The notes beneath the pieces were generated by a model. The model saw only the letters and a program-made list of their open reading frames with translations, did no database searches and had not been told where the DNA came from. Made by a program: the position numbers and the translations under genes. Below are positions 57,161 through 64,000 of a DNA stretch of 64,000 nt, in pieces. The DNA comes from Diploptera punctata (lineage: Eukaryota > Arthropoda > Insecta > Blattodea > Blaberidae), in contig JASPKZ010010238.1 in NCBI GenBank assembly GCA_030220185.1, positions 1-64,000 on the forward strand, in the 5' to 3' direction. Every line of letters begins with the position of its first letter. Positions within the stretch are counted from its first letter, which is position 1.

Positions 57161-58187
57161 TAAATTATCAAGACCCACTGATATAACTATGCCATTTTAG
57201 GAAATAATGCTCTTATTAGTTATAATAAAATAAGTAAAACCATATAAATACAGTAGGCCTACTAAAAAATTTCTAGAAAAATAAATTATTTATTATGCCA
57301 TAATCATGTTGGAAATTTTAAAATTCAGAGCTTACCGAATTAAATGTAAATTAATAGATTTATAATTATATATGTTATTCCATACTCTGACCTATAACTC
57401 ATTTGATCCGATTCAGGAACTGACAATGCCAATTGTTGATTTTTTCTTTACTCTCACTTAAAATTTTTTCTCGTTTGAATACTTCTTTCTTGAAAATTCT
57501 CCTTAATCATTATTCATCTCCTAGAGTTGTCAGCTTTCTTTTGATTCTTGTTCTTTATCTTGTGATGTAAGACCAGTCGCAACTTCTGCTGACAGCTCTC
57601 CTCTTCGCCTTCCTTTTATTTCAAATGTAAAGAAACTTTTAAAACTGTCGAACTGATTTCAATGAAGAACGAAGTTCACAGACTCGTGATTATACATGGA
57701 AATAACAGCTTTTCGCCAGTTTTTAAACAGCTTGTGTACTTACTGAAGTTTTGTTCAATTTATCTCAATACAAACGAATATAATTAAATGAAAGAAACGA
57801 ATTGGATCTGAATATAAAGAGAATTAAGAGGCATAAATTAAAGTAAATCTGTGATCTTAGTAATTAATACCACCTCTCTTATTCAAATAAAATTGGAGAA
57901 GAAATAGGAGACTTGAAAGTGAAGAAACGAGCATACAATTAATTCGGCAGTGACGTTTTCATAACTCATTAATCTTCCAGTAATTTTATATATTTCTCCA
58001 GCAAAAGAAGTCAGTTTCTAAGCAATAAAACATTATTGTTTGTTATAATGATAAATAACAATTTAAACCATATTATTTCAGCACTTCTGTTGTATTTTAT
58101 TGACTGATAAATTATTTATTGGTTATTTGTACTCAAGATATCAGCCTCGGTAGTATAAGGGTTAAATCTGACCAGAAAAAAGACATT
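57161..58187. other. Unassigned stretch
   Basis: AT-rich, about 1 kb, with no ORF over 60 codons and no repeat family recognised. Confidence 0.5.
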
Positions 58188-58198
58188 ATACAAACAAT

Positions 58199-58516
58199 CC
58201 ATCCATTGTAATTCTGCCCGAAGGCAGGTCCTTCACTGAAATCGTAGCATTTTCATGCTATGCTTGCAGCTTTACTAGGGAATTGTATGTGTGGTAGCTT
58301 CCACACCGGTGAAGGATGATGATGATGATGATAGTGATGATGATGGCCATATGATTTCGGGGACCGTTTGGCCCTTATCGTTTTCCTGACATATGTCTTA
58401 CAGGTGAGAAAAATCCTGATAAAAACCTCACCCAGAAAAACTGCCCCGACAGGAGATCGAACCCGGGCCCGCTACGTGACAAGGCTGCACGCTACCTCGA
58501 GACCAAAGCGGTGGAC
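58199..58516 (-). mobile_element. SINE3, full copy
   Basis: Exact 11-bp TSD atacaaacaat (58188-58198, 58517-58527). Head with B-box-like GGTTCGATCTCC, (GAT)n middle, end gcagaattacaatgg. Best-defined SINE3 boundaries in the window. Confidence 0.93.
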
Positions 58517-58706
58517 ATACAAACAATAACAGAGAGTATACTTACATATGGATCAGAAAGCTGGACAATATATGAAGGATGCAGAAAATAATCTTGGCGA
58601 CAGAAATGGATGGATTACGGAGAAGTATGAAAACATCCATGCTACAACATATTAGAAATATATATATATATATATATATATATATGACATGATAAGAAAA
58701 ATAAAT

Positions 58707-58780
58707 GTCTGGACAGGATTTGAACCCGTAACTCTGAATTAGTACTTCAGCGTGTTATCCATTACACCACCGGGTAAAGC
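58707..58780 (-). mobile_element. tRNA-like fragment (SINE head or tRNA relic)
   Basis: Minus strand: GGTGGTGTAATGGATAACACGC, a foldable anticodon-like arm CTGAA-gtactaa-TTCAG and a T-arm-like GGGTTCAAATCC. The outer acceptor stem does not pair convincingly. A (TA)n tract (58660-58684) follows its 3' side. Confidence 0.55.
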
Positions 58781-58804
58781 TAATACAAACATTTATTTCT
58801 CTCA

Positions 58805-58995
58805 AATATATAAATAATGCTCTGACCTGTTCAGAATATTAAAAATGGGAAACATTCACTGTCACAACAGCAGGAGCTCATAAAGAGAAATCGATAAAAA
58901 GCGAGGTGAAAAACGACTGTCATTGGCTGTAAAAGAAAATTCATTGAAACGTAATTGCTCATTGACTCCCATTTGGAGCATGAGTTAGATAGATT
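58805..58995 (-). mobile_element. Helentron-like element, 5'-end fragment
   Basis: Reverse of the first 190 bp or so (tctgattggctg-type segment, ctcccatttggagcatgagtta). Ends eroded. Confidence 0.65.
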
Positions 58996-58999
58996 AAAC

Positions 59000-59453
59000 A
59001 TTTTCTGGTTCTCCAACAGCTGTTTGATATTTCATTGCGTTGATGTAAATTTTTCGTTGCTGCATGATTTCTGTATTCACCCATACAGATATAATTACAC
59101 TAAGTAAAAAACTAAACTTTTTTTGTCTCAGAAAGAAAAATACGATTCTGATAGTATTTTTTCTCCTGACGTCAAATATGATGTTGGTTTTTGTCCATCA
59201 CGTAAGGTTCTGAGAGACAGGAATTTATAGTTTCAAAACTTTAATATTTTCTATATTCGTAATTACACAATATTCGAACTTTAGGACTCACCTAGAAAGT
59301 AAGAAATTACGATTTCCTGCTATATTTCGCCTGTTGAGCATCCCTCTTGATGGTCCAACAGTAATCGGCCAGCATATTAGAATTCCATTTGTCTTGATAT
59401 CTCTTTTCCATAGCTGAAATCTCCTGAGTTAGCTCATTTGATTTTATTTTACA
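59000..59453. other. Unassigned stretch
   Basis: No feature recognised. Confidence 0.4.
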
Positions 59454-59734
59454 ATGTACAAACGGAGTGGCTTGCGTGCTTAAATGATCCTGAGAGCTAT
59501 GCCGGCGGTAGCATTGCTGCCGATAGGGTTACCCATGCCGGACTGGTCGAAGGTGATAAGCCAGACGAAAAAAGTACCTTGGGCGAAAGAGTGACGATCT
59601 TTCACCGTAAAAATACAACCGTCAAGAAATGCGGACATGGGTTCATCTGGGGTAAAATTTTCCGGAGGTCAAATAGTCCCCCATTCGGTTCTCCGGGCGG
59701 GGACTACTTCAGGGAACCCATGCCAAAGGCTCAA

Positions 59735-61253
59735 ACACAGGGACATGTTCCTAGGAACATGGAATGTTAGGACTTTATACAATAGTGGGGCACTAGGATA
59801 TTAACGCGGGAACTAGATAAATCGCCCTTGGATATAGTCGCTTACAGGAAATTAGGTGGCCAGGAGAAGGTAGTCAGGAATCAGGAACCTTTGCATTATT
59901 CTATGAGGGTGCAGAAAGACCTGCATTTGGAACGGGTTTTTTAGTCAGAAGGAGGATTCTATCCGCTATCCGAGATATTAAGTTTGTTAATGATAGGATA
60001 TCATACATAATTCTAAAGGGTAAACGGCATGATTTTATAATTGTAAATGTACATGCCCCCACAGAAGATAAAGATGACATGATCAAGGATGAGTTCTATG
60101 AAGAATTAGAATGCTTATTTGATAGCCTTTCACGATATCATATGAAAATTGTCTTAGGAGATTTTAATGCAAAAGTGGGGCGGGAAGATATATTCAAACC
60201 AACAATAGGCAAATTCAGTCTTCATGAAGATAGTAACGACAACGGGGTTAGATTAGTCACATTTGCCACATCAAAGAATCTCATTGTTAAGAGCACAACA
60301 TTTCAGCATAAGGATATTCATAAATACACCTGGACATCCCCAGATGGAGAAACTCGGAACCAGATAGATCATGTATTAGTGGATAAACGCTGGCACCAGT
60401 AGCATCATTGATGTTAGATCAGTTAGAGGGACAGACTGCAATTCGGATCATCATCTGGTCAGAGTGAAAATCAGACAACGGCTATCGCTTATGAGAGGAA
60501 CGAATGCTAAAGATGATTCTGTAAAATATGAATTAAAAAACTTGAGAAATGATGAAATGCGGCAAGAATACCAAATCAAAATTGCTAATAGATTTGAAGT
60601 ACTGGAATCTTCAGATGACAATGTGGCAAACGAAGAAGAAACTGGTATAAATAAAGAAGGTGGGAGGCTATAAGAGATACTATTAAATTGTCAGCATCAG
60701 AAAGCATTGGTTGTTTAAAAAGAGGCAAAACAAGAAATGGTTTGATGAGGAATGTGCCGACATTGTAAAGAAAAGAAAACTAGCAAAAATTAAATGGTTA
60801 CACGAGCCAAATGAGGTAAATTTAGAGCAATTGTGTAGTATTAGACGGGAAACCACTAAGTTACTAAAGAGTAAAAAGAGGGAATATTTTGAGAGAGAAG
60901 ATTAATGATCTTGAAATGAATGCAAAAAATAGGAACATTAGAGAATTATATCAGGGAATTAGTATAGAGAAGAAAGGGTTTCAGGCTAGAACAAACATAA
61001 TTCGAAATGAAAATGGGGATATGATTGCAGATTCTAGGAGTATATTAAATAGATGGAAAGTTACTTTAATCAGCTATTAAATGTACATACAGAACAGGAC
61101 ATTGAGGAGGATAAGTTACAGACAGCAGAAATGCTAGTCGCAGAGCCAAGTGCATTAGAGGTCGAAATGGCGATTGAAAAATTGAAGATGTATAAAGCAT
61201 CAGGTTCAGATGAGATCCCAGCAGAACTCATAAAATCAGGAGGAGAAAAATGA
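59735..61253 (+). pseudogene. RTE-A endonuclease and linker, frame-broken
   Basis: Pieces in order: FLGTWNVRTL (about 59745); VNVHAPTEDKDD; GDFNAKVGRED (about 60158); TWTSPDGETRNQIDHVLVDKR (about 60330-60390); then, after a shift, CNSDHHLVRVKIRQRL (about 60440-60480). These are the GTWNVRT, GDFNA, DHVL and SDHH motifs of the apurinic-type endonucleases that nick target DNA. The linker frames 60464-60673, 60711-60905, 60889-61080 and 61053-61253 belong to one former ORF, now separated by small indels. Confidence 0.9.
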
Positions 61254-62674
61254 TAGACAAAATACGCTGGTTGCTTAGTATGATTTGGGAAAAAGAAGCT
61301 CTTCCAGATGAATGGAAGGAATCAATTATCGTACCAATTTATAAGAAAGGAGATAAAACTGATTGCAACAACTACAGGGGCATCTCATTACTTTCAACTT
61401 CATACAAAATTCTTACAAATATATTAGTAAGTAGACTTACTCCCTACATTGATGACATTCTAGGAGATCATCAATGTGCATTTAGAAGAAACAGGTCTAC
61501 AACAGATCAGATTTTTAGTATAAGACAGATTTTAGAAAAGAAATGGGAATATAATGGCACTGTACATCATCTATATGTAGACTTCAAAAAAGCATATGAT
61601 TCAATTAAGAGGGAGAAGTTATATAGTATCCTGCTGGAGTTCGGAATTCCTAAAAAGTTAGTTAGACTTATACGAATGTGTCTAAATGGCTCAACGAGTA
61701 GGGTGCGTGTAGGCAAACAGTTTTCAGACACTTTTGAAATCCAGAATGGGTTGAAGCAAGGAGATGCACTATCTCCTCTACTATTTAATTTTGTACTAGA
61801 GCATGCCATTAAATCTTTAGAGAATGAGGAAGGCTTACAACTGAATGGTATTAATAAGCTGTTAGTTTATGCTGATGATGTAGTACTATTGGCCGATAGC
61901 GAGGAGATACTAAAGGCCAACACGCACACACTATTGAGTAACACTATGAAATTAGGACTGGAAGTAAATATCAGTAAAACTAAATATATGGTCACAGGTA
62001 GAAATTCAGTATATAATGGAAATGGACAGCTAATGACAAATGAGGGAAATTTTGAGGAAGTTGGTGAATTCAAATACCTAGGAACAATAATCACAAATAG
62101 GAATGAGACGCACAAAGAAATTAAACATAGGCTCAATTCTGGAAATGCATGCTATTATGCATTGCAGAGACTTTTGATGTCCCAACTCCTTTCAAAAAAC
62201 GTTAAGCTGAAAATATATAAAACTATTATTCTACCAGTTATATTATATGGGTGCGAAACATGGACTCTTACTTTACGGGAGGAAAGGAGATTACGAGTAT
62301 TTGAGAATAAAGTTCTTAGGAAAATTTTTGGACCAAAGAGAGATGAACAGACAGGTGAATGGAGGAGACTACATAACAATGAACTACATGGTCTTTATAG
62401 GAAGCCAGATATAATAAGAACAGTAAAGTCTCGTAGACTGCGATGGGCAGGACATGTTGCACGTATGGGGAATGAAAGACGTGCATGGAAGCTTCTTGTA
62501 GGAAAGCCAGAGGGAAAACGCCCAGTTGGTAGACCAAGAATGAGGTGGGAGAACAACATTAACTATGATTTGAAGGAAGTAGATTATACAGGGAATGATT
62601 GGAAAGCATTAGCTCAGGATAGGAATGTATGGAGAGCTTATGTCCGCGCGGCCATGAACCTACGGGTTCGATAG
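61250..62674 (+). CDS. RTE-A reverse transcriptase and C-terminal domain (474 aa)
   Basis: Uninterrupted frame. Fingers VPIYKKGDKTDCNNYRGI (28-45) and CAFRRNRSTTDQIF (76-89); catalytic D111 in YVDFKKAYD; GLKQGDALSP (167-176); catalytic YADD at 207-210; thumb YLGTIITNR; then the CETWTLTLREERR, FGPKRDEQTGEW, RLRWAGHVARMGNERR and RPVGRPRMRW blocks up to the stop. It would copy element RNA at the nicked target. The ATG at 61250 is not the native start: the upstream linker overlaps in another frame (stop at 61253), so a single-base lesion separates RT from the endonuclease. Confidence 0.95.
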   Translation: MIDKIRWLLSMIWEKEALPDEWKESIIVPIYKKGDKTDCNNYRGISLLSTSYKILTNILVSRLTPYIDDILGDHQCAFRRNRSTTDQIFSIRQILEKKWEYNGTVHHLYVDFKKAYDSIKREKLYSILLEFGIPKKLVRLIRMCLNGSTSRVRVGKQFSDTFEIQNGLKQGDALSPLLFNFVLEHAIKSLENEEGLQLNGINKLLVYADDVVLLADSEEILKANTHTLLSNTMKLGLEVNISKTKYMVTGRNSVYNGNGQLMTNEGNFEEVGEFKYLGTIITNRNETHKEIKHRLNSGNACYYALQRLLMSQLLSKNVKLKIYKTIILPVILYGCETWTLTLREERRLRVFENKVLRKIFGPKRDEQTGEWRRLHNNELHGLYRKPDIIRTVKSRRLRWAGHVARMGNERRAWKLLVGKPEGKRPVGRPRMRWENNINYDLKEVDYTGNDWKALAQDRNVWRAYVRAAMNLRVR

Positions 62675-62722
62675 TGCCAGTGAGTAAGTAAGTAAGTAAG
62701 TAAGTAAGTATGTACAAACGGA

Positions 62723-63009
62723 AGAAAAAACGTTTATTAAAAAAATAATAATTTAAATTCATTAATTGAAACTGAAATAAAAAACTGTGGGCGATGGAGA
62801 AATTCCGAATATATATTTGAAAACATGATTAAAAAACTGCATGAAGTGTAACTATTGGTACTCATGAGACAAAAATCATGTTGACCAGTGCTGTTATTGT
62901 TTGAAATGATCTCTAAAACAGCCCTATATTATGCCTGTATTCTGTTTGTACGCTTTGTAATGATACAATAAGTAGTTATTATTGTTGATTTCGTACATCT
63001 CAATGATGG
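62723..63009. other. Unassigned stretch
   Basis: AT-rich; nothing recognised. Confidence 0.4.
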
Positions 63010-63690
63010 ATAAATCATATTTGAAGAGAAAAATTATACGCTCAGACCGGGACTTGAACCCGGGACCCTTGGTTCTCTAGACCAAGTGCTCTACCAACTG
63101 AGCTACCTGAGCAAGTACCGATCTAAACGCAAATCTTTCTCTATATACATTGTAATTCCCGTCCACCAAATGCTATGAAGCCATGCTTCTATCTTGCAAA
63201 TACGGCTCCTTTATTAAGAAGACATATTTGGGAATTATACATTAGAGCCAGTACGGCTTTTTCCATGTTATTATTGTTGATTTCGTACATCTCAATGATG
63301 GATAAATCATATTTGAAGAGAAAAATTATACGCTCAGACCGGGACTTGAACCCGGGACCCTTGGTTCTCTAGACCAAGTGCTCTACCAACTGAGATACCT
63401 GAGCAAGTACCGATCTAAACGCAAATCTTTCTCTATATACATTGTAATTCCCGTCCAATGTATAATTCCCAAATATGTCTTCTTAATAAAGGAACCGCTA
63501 TTTGCAAGATAGAAGCATGGCTTCATAGCATTTGATGGACGGGAATTACAATGTATATAGAGAAAGATTTGCGTTTAGATCGGTACTTCCTCAGGTAGCT
63601 CAGTTGGTAGAGCACTTGGTCTAGAGAACCAAGGGTCCCGGGTTCAAGTCTCGGTCTGAGCGTATAATTTTTATCTTCAAATACAATAAG
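63010..63690. mobile_element. SINE5 (tRNA-like) units in a large palindrome
   Basis: Three tRNA-like bodies: 63039-63112 (-), 63331-63404 (-) and 63589-63662 (+). The segment from about 63010 to 63240 (tRNA unit, cccgtcc, then an 85-bp unique part) is repeated in reverse at about 63455-63685, with the middle unit in the spacer. Each body has the AGA-type loop and the extra base seen at 36028. The middle one has a damaged D arm (gagatacc) and the last has a changed first base. Confidence 0.8.
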
Positions 63691-63944
63691 TAGTGTTTGG
63701 GAGTCTTGCAGATACAGCACTGAGAGTCCATGTTTTGACTACACATTCTCCGCCAGTTATACTGTATGTCGCTGACAAGGAAGCACTTTAGTAAATTAAT
63801 ATTTTAATTACCACACTGGTCATTCCAACTTCAGCACTTCTTCGAACGTGCTCTAATTTCAAATCACATTAGAACAGGGGAATACGTACATGAATTCCAA
63901 TTCACACTATGTTTATTTGAGCTTTGCTTGTAGCTTTCCATTAC
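63691..63944. other. Unassigned stretch
   Basis: Nothing recognised. Confidence 0.4.
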
Positions 63945-63947
63945 TCT

Positions 63948-64000
63948 CACTTACTCACTTGCACTATCGAACCCGTAGGTCCATGGCCGCACGGGCATAA
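63948..64000 (-). mobile_element. RTE-A 3' end, cut by the window edge
   Basis: Reverse of the family end (tactcactt-gcactatcgaacccgtagg ... ggccgcacgg). The rest lies outside the window. Confidence 0.85.

Larger units (their letters stand above)
59467..62709 (+). mobile_element. RTE-A, near-full-length copy
   Basis: 3.24 kb with an exact 13-bp TSD atgtacaaacgga (59454-59466, 62710-62722). Order: 5' UTR (to about 59735), apurinic-type endonuclease (about 59735-60460, frame-broken), linker (60460-61250), RT and C-terminal domain (61250-62674), then agtgccagtgag and (TAAG)n. Relative to 10507 it lacks about 155 bp of extreme 5' UTR. Size and order fit the RTE clade. The low number of lesions in RT against several in the endonuclease suggests a recent but inactive copy. 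Confidence 0.95.

Overview
This window looks like gene-poor, repeat-dense nuclear DNA from a large arthropod genome. A cockroach-like insect is my best guess. That rests on the style of the repeats (endonuclease/reverse-transcriptase retroposons, many tRNA-headed SINEs, long AAT tracts) and not on any diagnostic host gene. I find no convincing host protein-coding gene, rRNA, functional tRNA or CRISPR array. Nearly every long ORF is a mobile-element relic or its antisense shadow.

The dominant family, called RTE-A here, is an RTE-like non-LTR retrotransposon. It has an apurinic-type endonuclease, a YADD reverse transcriptase and an (AAGT)n 3' tail. About 16 copies are present. The best (59467-62709) is nearly full length, has a 13-bp target-site duplication (TSD) and keeps an uninterrupted 474-codon RT ORF; the others are mostly 5'-truncated. 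At least ten further RT families (labelled B to M) survive as decayed 3' fragments, each family with its own simple-repeat tail. Two Penelope-like remnants are present, and hammerhead-ribozyme-like folds occur near 7204 and 51902-52024.

Five tRNA-derived SINE families are named. SINE1 (738, 20894, 49952, 52262) has a Leu/Ser-like head. SINE2 lies at 7349, 30507 and 39737. SINE3 lies at 25255, 26015, 46429, 48040 and 58199. SINE4 lies at 20156 and 37185. SINE5 is a tRNA-like tandem or palindromic unit at 36011 and 63010. DNA-transposon relics include a TTAA-flanked piggyBac-type MITE (10573-10879), a Harbinger-like MITE carrying a conserved short ORF (8795 and 53731), and an abundant element whose ends resemble non-autonomous Helentrons (1517, 13671, 17911, 29161, 36338, 49666, 55124-57152).

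Layout: 1-3.9 kb SINEs, Penelope fold-back and Helentron-like copy; 3.9-9.6 kb RT relics, Penelope GIY-YIG fragment, SINE2, Harbinger-like MITE; 10-13.6 kb a three-level nest (piggyBac MITE inside RTE-A inside RT-F) next to RT-G; 13.6-31 kb alternating Helentron-like copies, RTE-A fragments and SINEs; 31-43 kb a mosaic of RT 3' ends joined by AAT tracts; 43-48 kb the better-preserved RTs; 48-58 kb Helentron-like clusters, a decayed multicopy insect ORF and hammerhead-like motifs; 59.4-62.7 kb the best RTE-A; 63-63.7 kb a tRNA-SINE palindrome.

Many insertions have readable TSDs, so their relative order can be inferred from nesting.
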